A stretch of 64,000 bases of DNA from Rhodobacter sp. (GTDB taxonomy: Bacteria > Pseudomonadota > Alphaproteobacteria > Rhodobacterales > Rhodobacteraceae). A program made the translations under genes and the position numbers. The DNA lies in contig JADCEN010000011.1 of NCBI GenBank assembly GCA_020250175.1, forward strand, positions 62,001 through 126,000, written 5' to 3'. The stretch's first letter is position 1, and each line of letters begins with the position of its first letter. Under the pieces are notes generated by a model. The model made no database searches and had not been told where the DNA came from. It saw only the letters and a program-made list of their open reading frames with translations. Below, one piece after another: positions 55,448 to 64,000 of this stretch.

Positions 55448-56872
55448 ATGATTTGGTCACTCATCAAGGTTCTGGTCTTTATTGCGCTGGTTGCCGCCCT
55501 GACCCTTGGGGCCAGTTTCCTGCTTGAGACGGGTGGCGGCATCCGTGTGGCCGTTGCCGGCTACGAATTCACGCTTGGGCCACTGCAGGCCGTCATTCTG
55601 GCGCTTGTCCTTCTTGGGGTGATCTGGCTGGTGCTGAAAGTGATCGGCCTCGTCGTGGCCGTGCTGCGCTTTCTGAACGGTGACGAAACCGCGATTTCAC
55701 GCTATTTCGACCGCAACCGCGAGCGCAAAGGCTATCAGGCCTTTGCCGAAGGCATGATTGCCCTGGCGTCCGGAGAGCCGCGCACGGCCATGTCTCGGGC
55801 CACCCGGGCCGAAAAACTGCTGGCGCAGCCGGAGTTGACCACCATCCTGACCGCTCAGGCCGCACAGGCGGCGGGCGATGCCCGCAAGGCCACCGAAGCC
55901 TACAAGACCCTTCTGTCCGACCCGCGGTCCCGGTTCATCGGCATTCGCGGGCTGATCCAGCAAAAACTGGCCGAGGGGGATCGGGAAACCGCGCTGAAGC
56001 TGGCGGAAAAGGCCTTTGCGTTGAAGCCAAAGCACAAGGAAACCCAGGATCTGCTGCTGGAATTGCAGGCGGAAAGTTCGGATTGGACCGGCGCGCGGGC
56101 CACGCTGGGGGCAAAGCTGCGGGCGGGTCACATCCCCAAGGACATCCACCGGCGGCGCGATGCCGTGCTGGCCCTGCAGGAAGCGCGCGCAATCATCGAT
56201 GACGGCTCCAACATCGAAGCGCGCGAAGCGGCCATCGCCGCGCACCGGCTTTCGCCCGATCTGGTGCCGGCCGCCGCCATGGCGGCGCGCAGCTATATCG
56301 CCAAGGGCGATTCCAGGAATGCGACCCGCCTGCTGAAGAAAGCCTGGGAAAACGCGCCCCACCCCGATCTGGCCGCCGCCTTTGCGGACATCGTCCCTGA
56401 CGAGACGCCATCCGAACGGGTCAAGCGGTTCCGCACCCTGACATCGGTGCGGCCCGAGGATGAGGAAACGCGCCTGCTGCTGGCGGAACTGAACCTGGCG
56501 GCCGAGGATTTTCCCGCCGCCCGCCGGGCGCTGGGCGATCTGCCAACGCGCCATCCGACGCGGCGCAGCCTGGCCATCATGGCGGCGGTCGAACGCGGCG
56601 AAGGCGCGGACGAGGCGGTTGTGCGCGGCTGGCTGGCCCGCACCCTGACCGCCCCGCGCGGCCCGCAATGGGTCTGCGACAAATGCCAGAACATCCACAG
56701 CGAATGGACCCCCGTCTGCAGCAACTGCGGCGGCTTCGATACGCTGAGCTGGCGCGAACCGGCGGAAGGCGCAGGACCAAGCGCCACCCAGACAGAACTT
56801 CTGCCCCTTCTTGTCGGATCGCCCGCCCCAACCGCGACCGAAGACGTAGAACCTGCCGACCGGCCTGCATGA
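55448..56872 (+). CDS. HemY-like membrane protein with TPR region and C-terminal zinc ribbon
   Basis: A 474-residue protein. Two N-terminal membrane helices (about 4-24 and 42-66) precede a HemY_N segment and tetratricopeptide-like repeats (EAYKTLLSDPRSRFIGIRGL and others). The C-terminal part carries WVCDKCQNIHSEWTPVCSNCGGFDTLSW, a four-cysteine ribbon like that of LapB-type proteins. HemY proteins are tied to heme synthesis by operon position, not by proven catalysis. It starts 11 bases after the mitofilin-like gene. Confidence 0.86.
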   Translation: MIWSLIKVLVFIALVAALTLGASFLLETGGGIRVAVAGYEFTLGPLQAVILALVLLGVIWLVLKVIGLVVAVLRFLNGDETAISRYFDRNRERKGYQAFAEGMIALASGEPRTAMSRATRAEKLLAQPELTTILTAQAAQAAGDARKATEAYKTLLSDPRSRFIGIRGLIQQKLAEGDRETALKLAEKAFALKPKHKETQDLLLELQAESSDWTGARATLGAKLRAGHIPKDIHRRRDAVLALQEARAIIDDGSNIEAREAAIAAHRLSPDLVPAAAMAARSYIAKGDSRNATRLLKKAWENAPHPDLAAAFADIVPDETPSERVKRFRTLTSVRPEDEETRLLLAELNLAAEDFPAARRALGDLPTRHPTRRSLAIMAAVERGEGADEAVVRGWLARTLTAPRGPQWVCDKCQNIHSEWTPVCSNCGGFDTLSWREPAEGAGPSATQTELLPLLVGSPAPTATEDVEPADRPA

Positions 56873-57052
56873 TTCGCGCCAAAGGCGGCCCGCAATGGCG
56901 AGAAAGGCGGCCCCCTTGGCCGGGGCAGACGTCATGATGCCAGGCCTGCAACAGGGCAGAAGCAGAAGCTGCACCCACAGCCCGGCGGGAAAACCAAGGC
57001 ATCGGCAAAGCGGGACTCCTTCCGACACTTCGGGAGGGATGTTGCCACCCCG

Positions 57053-57523
57053 ATGCAACAAGGCGATGGTTGGCGCGGTTTCCAGATATTCTCGTTCAAG
57101 TCGGGCAACGGGAACGCGGCGCGCGGCATCGTGCTTTCCAACTCCTGCGACGTGTCAGAAGAGAACGCCCGCGTTCTTCCGCCCAAGGTGACCTTCGCGC
57201 CTATCGTCAAGCTGGCCAGGATCGTCGGGCGTATCGAGGTTCACGGCCTGCACGCAGAGAAGGTCATGTCCCGCCTGACGGACATCAAGGCACAGCGGGT
57301 GACCAGCATGGTCTGCCTTCTGGCAGATGGGCTGCTTGATGAGGATCACGTAGAACTCCTTGACGACCTGCACTCGATGCCGGTTGCCGTTCATCGTCAG
57401 GGCGCAGAGAAACTCTTCACCCTCAGCATGGCCGGTTTCTATCTGTTTGTCTTCAAGCTGTCCGGTTCCTTCTGCCGACTGCATGAGGATGTGAACAGAA
57501 CACCGGGGAGTGGGCCTGCTTGA
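57053..57523 (+). CDS. Hypothetical protein, no family recognised
   Basis: About 156 residues. Noticeable parts are MQQGDGWRGFQIF, GIVLSNSCDVSEENARVLPPKVTFAPIVKLARIV, LLDEDHVELLDDLHSMPV and a C-terminal LFTLSMAGFYLFVFKLSG. The frame is open upstream as far as the HemY stop (56870-56872), and residues before the ATG (RDSFRHFGRDVATP) look codon-biased like coding sequence, so the true N terminus may be earlier or damaged. The 180 bases after HemY hold no other signal. It lies 54 bases before tRNA-Thr, a common site for acquired DNA. No function is claimed. Confidence 0.55.
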   Translation: MQQGDGWRGFQIFSFKSGNGNAARGIVLSNSCDVSEENARVLPPKVTFAPIVKLARIVGRIEVHGLHAEKVMSRLTDIKAQRVTSMVCLLADGLLDEDHVELLDDLHSMPVAVHRQGAEKLFTLSMAGFYLFVFKLSGSFCRLHEDVNRTPGSGPA

Positions 57524-57577
57524 GGTCTTTTCGACCTTGCGCGCGGCGCTCCAACTGTCTAAACGCAACATCGCGTC

Positions 57578-57650
57578 GCCCCAATAGCTCAGCTGGTAGA
57601 GCACTTCATTCGTAATGAAGGGGTCTTCGGTTCGAATCCGGATTGGGGCA
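57578..57650 (+). tRNA. tRNA-Thr, anticodon CGT
   Basis: The 73-base cloverleaf has a 7-bp acceptor stem (GCCCCAA with TTGGGGC), discriminator A, D-stem GCTC/GAGC, anticodon stem CTTCA/TGAAG around TTCGTAA, and the T-loop TTCGAAT. The anticodon CGT (57611-57613) reads the threonine codon ACG. The CCA end is not encoded. Confidence 0.95.
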
Positions 57651-57980
57651 CGCGCCGGATGCGCGCGTCATTTGTGCGACATGCTTACAAGGGCGGCGGA
57701 CGGTCTGCAGAAAGTTCAACGAAAACAACCGGGTCAGTATCTTCCCACATCATTCGTCATGCGAGGGGCAGGTGGCCAAGTCCCTCTTGCCGCACCATGA
57801 TCACCTGGACTCGACGGTCTGTGCCATCCCGGCTCATCACATCGCGACAAACCCTGCCATCGGCCTTGATGCCGGCATCGGCTGCAGGAGGCGGGTCGAC
57901 CGGTGGGAAGGAAAGAAGCCGGGTCTTGCCGATCTTGTCGCGGTTGCAGGTTTGATCGGGTCCAAAGCGATGACGCGGCC
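57651..57980. other. Gap after tRNA-Thr with no recognised gene
   Basis: These 330 bases lie between the tRNA and the glmS stop. A small inverted repeat (CGCGC-CGGAT-GCGCG) follows the tRNA within 20 bases and may aid termination. Short open frames exist on both strands but none has a recognisable start or family. I find no integrase and no obvious duplicate of the tRNA 3' end within the window. Confidence 0.5.
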
Positions 57981-59798
57981 CTATTCCACCGTCACCGACT
58001 TTGCCAGGTTGCGCGGCTGGTCCACATCGGTGCCCTTGGCGGTGGCGGTGTGGTAGGCCAGAAGCTGGGCGGGCACCGCATAAAGGATCGGGGCCCAAAG
58101 GGACGAGACCTCGGGCAGGGTCAGGCTGCGCCACACACCCGATCCGGCTTCCGCCACGCCCCGGGCGTCCGAGATCAGCAGCACCGGGCCATGACGGGCC
58201 ATCACCTCTTGCATGTTGGACACGGTCTTGTCGAACAGCGCGTCGCGCGGGGCCATCACGATCACCGGCACGCGGGCGTCGACCAGCGCAATCGGGCCGT
58301 GTTTCAATTCGCCGCCCGCATAGCCTTCGGCATGGATATAGCTGATCTCTTTCAGTTTCAGCGCGCCTTCCAGCGCCAGCGGATACATCGCCCCGCGCCC
58401 CAGAAACAGCACATCCTGCGCCTTGGCCAGATCTTCGGCGATCACCGCCACGTCGCGCGCCAGCCCCAGCGCGTGGTTCATCAGACCGGGCACCAGGCGC
58501 AGCGCCGCCAGATGCGCAGCCAGGGCAGCGGGGCCAAGCCGGCCCCGGTCCGCCGCCGCCTTCAGCGCCAGCAGGCCCAGCACCAGAAGCTGGCAGGTGA
58601 ACGCCTTGGTCGAGGCAACACCCACCTCCACCCCCGCCAGGATCGGCAGCGCCAGATCGCTTTCACGGGCGATGGACGACGTGGGCACGTTCACCACGCC
58701 AACCACCTTTGCCACCTTGCCGCGGGCATGGCGCAGGGCGGCCAGCGTATCGGCCGTCTCGCCCGACTGGCTGACAAACAGCGCCCAGGCGGCAGGGGAC
58801 AAAGGCGGGTCGCGATAGCGGAACTCTGACGCGATATCGACGTCAACCGGAAGGCCTGCGATCTGCTCGAACCAGTATTTCGCCACATGGCAGGCATAGC
58901 TGGCGGTCCCGCAGGCCACCAGCGTCAGGCGGTCCACCCCGGCAAAGTCCACCTGCGGCAGGTTCAGCGCCTGCCCATCCGCCGTCAGGTAATGGCGCAA
59001 GGCATCGGCCAGCACCACCGGCTGTTCGGCAATCTCCTTGGCCATGAAATGCCTGTAGCCTGCCTTCTCGATGCGGGTTGCGTCGATCTGGATGGGGGTT
59101 ACGGCACGGGTGGCGCGGCGTCCTTCGGCATCGCGGATCCGGGCCCCGGCGCGGCTGATCACGGCCCAGTCGCCTTCTTCCAGATAGGTGATCCGGTCGG
59201 TCATCGGGGCAAGGGCAATGGCATCGCTGCCCACATACATCTCGCCGGTGCCATGACCGATGGCCAGCGGGCTGCCCCTGCGCGCGGCGACAATCAGATC
59301 ATCCTGACCTTCGAACAGAAAGCACAGCGCAAAAGCCCCCTGCAGCCGTGCCAGGGTCTGTCTTGCGGCCCGGACCGGTGACAGGCCCCGGTCCAGATAC
59401 ATCCGGGCCAGAAGCGCCACGGTTTCGGTATCGGTCTCGGACTCAAACCTGCAGCCGGCGTCGGCAAGTTCGCTGCGCAGCGCGCGGAAATTCTCGATGA
59501 TCCCGTTGTGCACCACCGCCACACCGCCGGCCTTGTGCGGATGGGCATTGGCCACCGTGGCCGCGCCATGCGTGGCCCAGCGGGTGTGGCCGATACCGGA
59601 CTTGCCTGCAAGCGGCGCATGCACCAGCAGGTCCGACAGGTTCACCAGCTTGCCCACCGCGCGCCGCCGGTCCAGCCGCCCGGCGTTGACCGTGGCAATC
59701 CCGGCTGAGTCATATCCGCGGTATTCCAGCCGTTTCAAAGCCTCGACCAGAAGGGGGGCAACCTCGTTCCTGCCCAGGATGCCGACAATTCCGCACAT
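57981..59798 (-). CDS. glmS: Glutamine-fructose-6-phosphate aminotransferase (isomerizing)
   Basis: A 605-residue enzyme making glucosamine 6-phosphate for peptidoglycan and lipopolysaccharide. After Met removal, Cys2 (MCGIVGILG) is the glutaminase nucleophile. HTRWATHG and HNGIIENF follow, then two SIS isomerase domains (VACGTASYACHVAKYW, SQSGETADT) and the C-terminal KSVTVE. The start is the ATG at 59798. In relatives glmU often precedes glmS; here an insertion-element remnant lies upstream instead. Confidence 0.97.
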   Translation of the reverse strand: MCGIVGILGRNEVAPLLVEALKRLEYRGYDSAGIATVNAGRLDRRRAVGKLVNLSDLLVHAPLAGKSGIGHTRWATHGAATVANAHPHKAGGVAVVHNGIIENFRALRSELADAGCRFESETDTETVALLARMYLDRGLSPVRAARQTLARLQGAFALCFLFEGQDDLIVAARRGSPLAIGHGTGEMYVGSDAIALAPMTDRITYLEEGDWAVISRAGARIRDAEGRRATRAVTPIQIDATRIEKAGYRHFMAKEIAEQPVVLADALRHYLTADGQALNLPQVDFAGVDRLTLVACGTASYACHVAKYWFEQIAGLPVDVDIASEFRYRDPPLSPAAWALFVSQSGETADTLAALRHARGKVAKVVGVVNVPTSSIARESDLALPILAGVEVGVASTKAFTCQLLVLGLLALKAAADRGRLGPAALAAHLAALRLVPGLMNHALGLARDVAVIAEDLAKAQDVLFLGRGAMYPLALEGALKLKEISYIHAEGYAGGELKHGPIALVDARVPVIVMAPRDALFDKTVSNMQEVMARHGPVLLISDARGVAEAGSGVWRSLTLPEVSSLWAPILYAVPAQLLAYHTATAKGTDVDQPRNLAKSVTVE

Positions 59799-60108
59799 GA
59801 ATTCCGCCTTCCCCTGCCTTGCGTCTGCCAAGCGCAGCCGGGTCTGCCGTTCTGCCCCCTGCCCGTTGTACCTGCGGGATGGTCCGCCGCAAGGGCAGCC
59901 TGTTCACAAGACCTTACGCCAGATGTCAGGCAAGCAGGACCATCCGCGGCGATCCCGCTGCCCTGCACACAAGGGGCCTGCAAGACGTGGCCCGATGCCG
60001 GGCCCGGCATCGGGGCGGTGGGACGTTCCGGCACGCCGCCATGGGCCGTCAAGGCCCAGGCGACCGGCGCCATCCTGTCGCTGTGACCCCTGATAACTCG
60101 TTCATCTG
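59799..60108. other. Gap upstream of glmS, nothing recognised
   Basis: About 310 bases between the glmS start and an IS3-type remnant. It must carry the glmS promoter. I see no glmU remnant, no RNA gene and no clear hairpin with a T-run. An internal GC-rich inverted pair, GCCGGGCCCGGC-like, occurs near 59998-60010. Confidence 0.5.
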
Positions 60109-60141
60109 ATGCGAGAGTCCGGCTCAAGGAAAGGACCGGAC

Positions 60142-60308
60142 ATGAAGAGATCGAAGTTCACCGAAGAGCAGATCATCGCAATCCTGCGCGAGCAGGGTCA
60201 ACGTATACGTCGACGGCGCGAAGACGGCCGAGGTTTGCCGCAGTCACGGTATCAGCGCTGCCACCCTTTATGCCTGGAAGGCGAAGTTCGGCGGCATGGA
60301 GCCGTCTG
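60142..60308 (+). pseudogene. IS3-family transposase OrfA fragment, frameshifted
   Basis: MKRSKFTEEQIIAILREQ begins at the ATG at 60142 and matches the first residues of IS3-group OrfA proteins. After it, a foreign 19-base stretch (near 60196-60214, containing GTATAC and GTCGAC) replaces the usual two codons and shifts frame; the other frame continues GAKTAEVCRSHGISAATLYAWKAKFGGMEPSEA, the helix-turn-helix part. Then similarity stops. No OrfB is present. It is a decayed insertion-sequence end. Confidence 0.8.
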
Positions 60309-60577
60309 AGGCAAACCGCATCCCGCTTGACCTTGTCGCTGTGTATTGCAGCCATATCCGTCGGACGCATGGTCCGACCCGTGATGGCGAGTATCGCACT
60401 CAAAAGACCGGAACGAAACCGGTGCAGGTCCAGCGCGGTCCACCATTCGCATTCGAGCGAAAGGCTACGGAAGTGAGCCAATCGCTCTCCGTGTAAGCCG
60501 GGCAAATCCAGAGTGCGGCCCTTCGCTGCAGGGTCACGCCATGTCTCTGGCAAAAACAGCTGCCTTGACTTGCCTCA
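60309..60577. other. Unassigned sequence beside the IS3 remnant
   Basis: Between the OrfA fragment and ugpC there are 269 bases with open frames on both strands but no recognised protein. It may be further remains of the mobile element or of the flank it rearranged. No terminal inverted repeat could be paired with confidence. Confidence 0.4.
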
Positions 60578-61723
60578 TCAAAGCAAACGCCCATGCATTG
60601 AGAGACCGGTCGTGCTCGCGTCGGTTCCCCGACTCTCTCCCGCCGCCTCAGCCCGCGCAAGGCTGCGCCCGCTTGGGCCGTCGAAGACATGGAGTGCCGA
60701 CGGCGGGAAGGCCAGACCGACCTCCTCGCCTGCTGTCAAGGCCAGCTTCAGGTCTGATACCACACCGACCGGGATATCCTCGATTTCAAGGTGATAGATG
60801 CGGGCGGAGCCCAGTTCTTCGAAGAATTGGAACTTCGCCGCAAGCAAGCCATGAGCCTTCGTGGTGATCGACAACTTTTCCGGCCGCAGCCCGATCTGTA
60901 CAAGCTGCCCCGGCCGGGCCTTAAAGGACGAGCGGATGTCCACTGCTTGGCCATCGCCAAGCAGCACGGACAGGCCAGAGGAAGCGACCGTGCCGGGCAG
61001 AATGTTCATCGCGGGGCTGCCCACGAAGCCCGCGACATAGAGGGATGCCGGGTGTTCGTAAATCTCTTCCGGGGTGCCGATCTGTTCAATGGTGCCCTTG
61101 TTCATGATGACCAGACGGTCGGCCAGCGTCATGCCCTCATTCTGGTCATGCGTGACGAAAACGCTGGTCGCGCCAACGGCGTTGTGGATGCGGCGGATCT
61201 CGTGGCGCATCTGCACGCGCAGCTTGGCATCAAGGTTCGACAGAGGTTCGTCGAAGAGGAACACCTTGGGCTCGCGGATTATGGCGCGGGCCATGGCGAC
61301 GCGCTGCCGCTGGCCACCGGACAGTTGTCCGGGTTTGCGATCCAGGAACTCGACCAGACCCACCGATCTTGCCGTCGCTTCGATTCGCGCCATCCGCTCG
61401 GCCTTGGGCACGCCCGCCACCTTCAGCGCATAGCCGATGTTGTCGGACACCGTCATGTGCGGGTATAGCGCGTAGTTCTGGAACACCATGGCGCAGCCCC
61501 TTTCGCGCGGCTCGAGATTGTTGACCACCTCCCCGGCAATCGCGATCTCACCTGCCGTGATCTCTTCCAGCCCGGCGATCAGGCGCAGAAGCGTGGACTT
61601 GCCGCAGCCCGAGGGACCGAGGATCACCACGAACTCGCCATCATGGATCTCCAGGTCGACACCCTGCATGATGGTGGTCTTGCCATAGGTCTTGCCGACC
61701 TGGCGGATGCTGATTTCGGCCAT
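60578..61723 (-). CDS. ugpC: sn-Glycerol-3-phosphate ABC transporter ATPase UgpC
   Basis: A 381-residue MalK-type ATPase. Walker A is [14 protein letters not shown] (about 36-49), the signature [14 protein letters not shown] (about 133), Walker [15 protein letters not shown] and the H-loop [14 protein letters not shown]; a C-terminal TOBE domain follows. The last part after [10 protein letters not shown] (about 24 residues, [16 protein letters not shown] and on) is longer than normal and reads toward the IS remnant, so the natural C terminus may have been replaced. The start is the ATG at 61723 ([11 protein letters not shown]). The other Ugp subunits are upstream. Confidence 0.9.
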   Translation of the reverse strand: MAEISIRQVGKTYGKTTIMQGVDLEIHDGEFVVILGPSGCGKSTLLRLIAGLEEITAGEIAIAGEVVNNLEPRERGCAMVFQNYALYPHMTVSDNIGYALKVAGVPKAERMARIEATARSVGLVEFLDRKPGQLSGGQRQRVAMARAIIREPKVFLFDEPLSNLDAKLRVQMRHEIRRIHNAVGATSVFVTHDQNEGMTLADRLVIMNKGTIEQIGTPEEIYEHPASLYVAGFVGSPAMNILPGTVASSGLSVLLGDGQAVDIRSSFKARPGQLVQIGLRPEKLSITTKAHGLLAAKFQFFEELGSARIYHLEIEDIPVGVVSDLKLALTAGEEVGLAFPPSALHVFDGPSGRSLARAEAAGESRGTDASTTGLSMHGRLL

Positions 61724-61731
61724 CTGGCACC

Positions 61732-62661
61732 TCACTTGTCCGTGTTAATCAGGCCGCGCACGAACCAGCGCTGCATGAGGATGACGATGGCAATGGGCGG
61801 CACCATGACCATCAGCGTGGCGGCCATCGCCAGATGCCAGGTCGGCGTGCCGCCGCCGGTGGTCATCTGGTCCGGCACAAGGTCGGACAGCTGCACCACG
61901 ACCATCCCGTAGGTGGCCCGGTCGGTAATGACCAGAAGCGGCCAGAGATACTGGTTCCAGGCATAGACGAACATGATGGTGGCCAGCGCCGCAATGTTGG
62001 TTTTGGACAGCGGGATCAGCACATCCCACAGGAACCGCAGCGGGCCCGCGCCGTCCATCCGCGCGGCCTCGACCAGTTCATCGGGGATGGTCAGGAAGAA
62101 CTGCCGGTACAGAAAGGTGCCGGTCGCCGTCGCCACCAGCGGCAGGATCAGCCCGGTGTAGGAGTTCAGCAGGTTCCATTGCAGCGACACCTGCACACCC
62201 GACACAGCGTTGATCAGCCAGCCCATCCCCGTGACATCCAGCAGCGCCTGGAACGGCGACAATGCATTGGCCGCTACCGCATAGGTCGGCACGATGCGCA
62301 CCTCGAGCGGCAGCATCAGCGTGATGAAGATCATCCAGAAGATCAGCGCGCGCCCGCGATAGGCAAAGAACACCAGCGAAAACGCGGTGATGCAGGCCAG
62401 CGTGATCTTGCCCACCACCACACCCACCGCCACGATCAGCGAGTTGACGAACTTCGGCCCGAAGTCCGACAGCACCCAGGCCTCTTTCAGATTGGCCCAG
62501 AGGTGCGTGCCCGGCCACAACTCGACCGGGGCGGCATTGACTTCCTGCAGGGTCAGCGTGGCGGCAACAAAGGCCAGCCAGATCGGCGCGAGAATGACGA
62601 TCAGGCCGAACCCCAGGATCAGGTGGGTCGCCAGATTCAGAAGGGGGGTGCGTTCGATCAT
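61732..62661 (-). CDS. ugpE: sn-Glycerol-3-phosphate ABC transporter permease UgpE
   Basis: A 309-residue membrane subunit with six helices and the ATPase-docking loop [25 protein letters not shown] (about residue 195). It has the typical C-terminal [31 protein letters not shown]. The start is the ATG at 62661 ([14 protein letters not shown]). It lies 8 bases before ugpC and 7 bases after ugpA. Confidence 0.88.
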   Translation of the reverse strand: MIERTPLLNLATHLILGFGLIVILAPIWLAFVAATLTLQEVNAAPVELWPGTHLWANLKEAWVLSDFGPKFVNSLIVAVGVVVGKITLACITAFSLVFFAYRGRALIFWMIFITLMLPLEVRIVPTYAVAANALSPFQALLDVTGMGWLINAVSGVQVSLQWNLLNSYTGLILPLVATATGTFLYRQFFLTIPDELVEAARMDGAGPLRFLWDVLIPLSKTNIAALATIMFVYAWNQYLWPLLVITDRATYGMVVVQLSDLVPDQMTTGGGTPTWHLAMAATLMVMVPPIAIVILMQRWFVRGLINTDK

Positions 62662-62668
62662 GGCGACC

Positions 62669-63550
62669 TCAGGTGTAATGCACGCGCCGCTCGACATAGC
62701 GGAACTGGACGAAGGTCAGCGCCATGACAAGCAGCATCAGGATGACGGATTGCGCAGCGGCACCCGAATAGTTCATGCCCTTGAAGCCTTCGGAATAGAT
62801 CCGGTAGACCATCAGGTCGGTCGCGCGGTAGGGCCCGCCCCCGGTCAGCGTATCGACAATGCCGAAACTGTCGGTGAAGCTGTCGGTGATGTTGATGACC
62901 AGAAGGAAGAAGACCGTCGGCGTCAGCAGTGGCATCTGCAGGTCGAACATCCGGCGCAGCGGGCGCGCACCGTCCATTGCGGCCGCCTCGATCAGGCTGC
63001 GGGGGATCGACTGCAGGGCAGCAAGGAAGAAGACGAAGCTGTAGGCCACCTGTTTCCAGGCCCCCGCGACGATGATCGCCACCACCGCCTGCCAGGCATT
63101 GCGCGACAGGTCCCACCAGCCGGGGGCGACGGCGTTGATGAAGGAAAAGATACCCGCGCCAGGGTTGAAAACGAACTGGAAGGCCAGCCCCACCGCCGGG
63201 GCCGCCACCGCATAGGGCCAGATGATCGCCACTCGCCAGGTCCGGTAGCCTGCCAGCTGGCGGTCGACGAACACCGCCAGCGTCAGGGCCATGCCCATCG
63301 CCAGTGCCGTCGTGGCCAGCGCATAGATCACCGACACCCGGACCGAGCCCCAGTAATACGGATCAGTCAGGATGGCGCGGAAGTTGTCTAACCCAACCCA
63401 GGTATTCCCGCCACCCCAGGGCTGTTCCAGCGTGAAGGCCCAGTACAGTGCCTGCGCCGAAGGCCAGTAGAAGAAGACGAAGATGATCAGCAGCTGCGGC
63501 ACAAGAAGGGCGGCAGCGACCCAGCTGAACTTGAAACAGGCGCGGCGCAT
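62669..63550 (-). CDS. ugpA: sn-Glycerol-3-phosphate ABC transporter permease UgpA
   Basis: A 293-residue membrane subunit with six helices and the EAA loop SLIEAAAMDGARPLRRMFDLQMPLL (about 185). FVFFYWPSAQALYWAFTLEQPWGGGNTWVGLDNF near the N terminus is typical of the MalF/UgpA group. It is part of the ugpB-ugpA-ugpE-ugpC order. A hairpin separates it from ugpB. Confidence 0.9.
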   Translation of the reverse strand: MRRACFKFSWVAAALLVPQLLIIFVFFYWPSAQALYWAFTLEQPWGGGNTWVGLDNFRAILTDPYYWGSVRVSVIYALATTALAMGMALTLAVFVDRQLAGYRTWRVAIIWPYAVAAPAVGLAFQFVFNPGAGIFSFINAVAPGWWDLSRNAWQAVVAIIVAGAWKQVAYSFVFFLAALQSIPRSLIEAAAMDGARPLRRMFDLQMPLLTPTVFFLLVINITDSFTDSFGIVDTLTGGGPYRATDLMVYRIYSEGFKGMNYSGAAAQSVILMLLVMALTFVQFRYVERRVHYT

Positions 63551-63574
63551 GGGTCCCCCCCGGCAGACAAGAAA

Positions 63575-63606
63575 GGGTCGCGCCGCCGGTTCCGACCGCG
63601 CGACCC
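63575..63606 (-). terminator. Hairpin between ugpB and ugpA, candidate attenuator
   Basis: A 9-bp perfect stem (GGGTCGCGC with GCGCGACCC), a 14-base loop and then TTTCTT on the minus strand lie between the binding-protein gene and the permease genes. Such elements let the abundant binding protein exceed the membrane subunits. The T-run is weak, so termination is probably partial. Confidence 0.6.
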
Positions 63607-63623
63607 TCTTGATGGTTCAGGGA

Positions 63624-64000
63624 TCAGGGAAAGGACTTGCCCTGGTAGGTCTGGGCAAAGCGCTTGAGCTGGTCATTGCCGCGCGCCACGGCGGTGTCCA
63701 GCGCTTCCTGCATCGTCTTCTGCCCGGCAAGGGCCGCTTCGACCTCGGCCACCCATTCCGCGCGGATCTGGATGAAGCTGCCCAGGCGGATGCCGCGGGT
63801 CAATTCGGTCGGCTCGGTCCAGGTCAGCGACTTCATCGCGATGTCGCGGTTGATGAAGGGCTCTTTCGCGTAAAAGCCTTCGGCCAGCAGCGCGTCGTAT
63901 GTGGACTTGGTCACCGGGATATAGCCCGAGTTTTCCAGCAGGAACTGCTGTTCCGGCTTGGAGGCCAGGAAGGCCAGATAGGCGGCGGCGGCCTTGTATT
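63624..64000 (-). CDS. ugpB: sn-Glycerol-3-phosphate ABC transporter substrate-binding protein UgpB (C-terminal part)
   Basis: The frame is open from the window end to the stop at 63624, giving about 125 C-terminal residues. YKAAAAYLAFLASKPEQQFLLENSGYIP and later VTKSTYDALLAEGFYAK match the C-terminal lobe of UgpB-type periplasmic solute-binding proteins. The N-terminal signal peptide lies beyond the window. It is the first gene of the operon in transcription order. Substrate glycerol 3-phosphate is inferred from the family. Confidence 0.85.
   Translation of the reverse strand, partial: YKAAAAYLAFLASKPEQQFLLENSGYIPVTKSTYDALLAEGFYAKEPFINRDIAMKSLTWTEPTELTRGIRLGSFIQIRAEWVAEVEAALAGQKTMQEALDTAVARGNDQLKRFAQTYQGKSFP

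Noticed and set aside
57651-57980. Integration site at the 3' end of tRNA-Thr
   Set aside because: No integrase and no direct repeat of the tRNA end found in the window.
1-64000. CRISPR array, prophage or defence island
   Set aside because: No regularly spaced repeats, cas genes, phage structural genes or restriction-modification genes seen.

Overview
The window is a high-GC alphaproteobacterial chromosome segment, most likely from the order Rhodobacterales (Rhodobacter/Paracoccus relatives). The clearest sign is the regB / senC / regA / hvrA redox-regulation cluster at 44-47 kb, with ahcY close by. The rho-mnmE-mnmG-rsmG-parA-parB block and the maf-aroE-coaE-dnaQ-secB-fxsA-tim44-smr-hslUV-trxA-addAB-murU-amgK-tsaE series also fit. 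Genes are tightly packed, often with 4-bp stop/start overlaps. No rRNA operon, CRISPR array, prophage or obvious defence island is visible.

Layout. 0-9 kb: Nudix genes, Hsp33, a PP2C-type response regulator and an Hpt protein, ilvA, argG, a HigBA toxin-antitoxin pair, and a sulfotransferase-like / class IV aminotransferase pair. 9-17 kb: mutS, hrcA-grpE, rph-rdgB and hemW, interrupted by two broken genes (msrA, ridA). 17-25 kb: the partition block, with two strong parS sites (one exact 16-mer, one 15/16) inside rsmG and mnmG and a weaker parS-like site at the rdgB end, then mnmE, rho and hemJ. Next comes a 0.4 kb intergenic region with DnaA boxes that I read as the probable chromosome origin. 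25-34 kb: maf-aroE-coaE-dnaQ, secB, fxsA, a Tim44-like gene, smr, a lipoprotein hydrolase, hslVU and trxA. 34-42 kb: the tsaE-amgK-murU-addB-addA run, combining tRNA modification, cell-wall sugar recycling and double-strand-break repair. 42-51 kb: a PAS protein, regB divergent from senC-regA, hvrA, an HD-domain gene, a zinc alcohol dehydrogenase, ahcY and DUF2853. 51-57 kb: EVE and YciI genes, a gpsA relic, tsaD, hemD, a mitofilin-like and a HemY-like gene. 57-60 kb: an unrecognised gene, tRNA-Thr(CGT), glmS and an IS3-family remnant. 60-64 kb: a ugp-type sn-glycerol-3-phosphate ABC transporter operon running off the end.

Main interest. No novel defence or biosynthetic system is visible. The notable content is (a) a compact origin/centromere region in which a consensus DnaA box touches the maf start codon and the parS palindromes sit inside coding sequence; and (b) several gene-decay scars: msrA with an internal deletion at a short repeat, gpsA reduced to 34 codons, a ridA-family gene with one nonsense codon, and a scrambled IS3 orfA. 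Loss of gpsA beside a glycerol-3-phosphate importer suggests a testable metabolic dependency.
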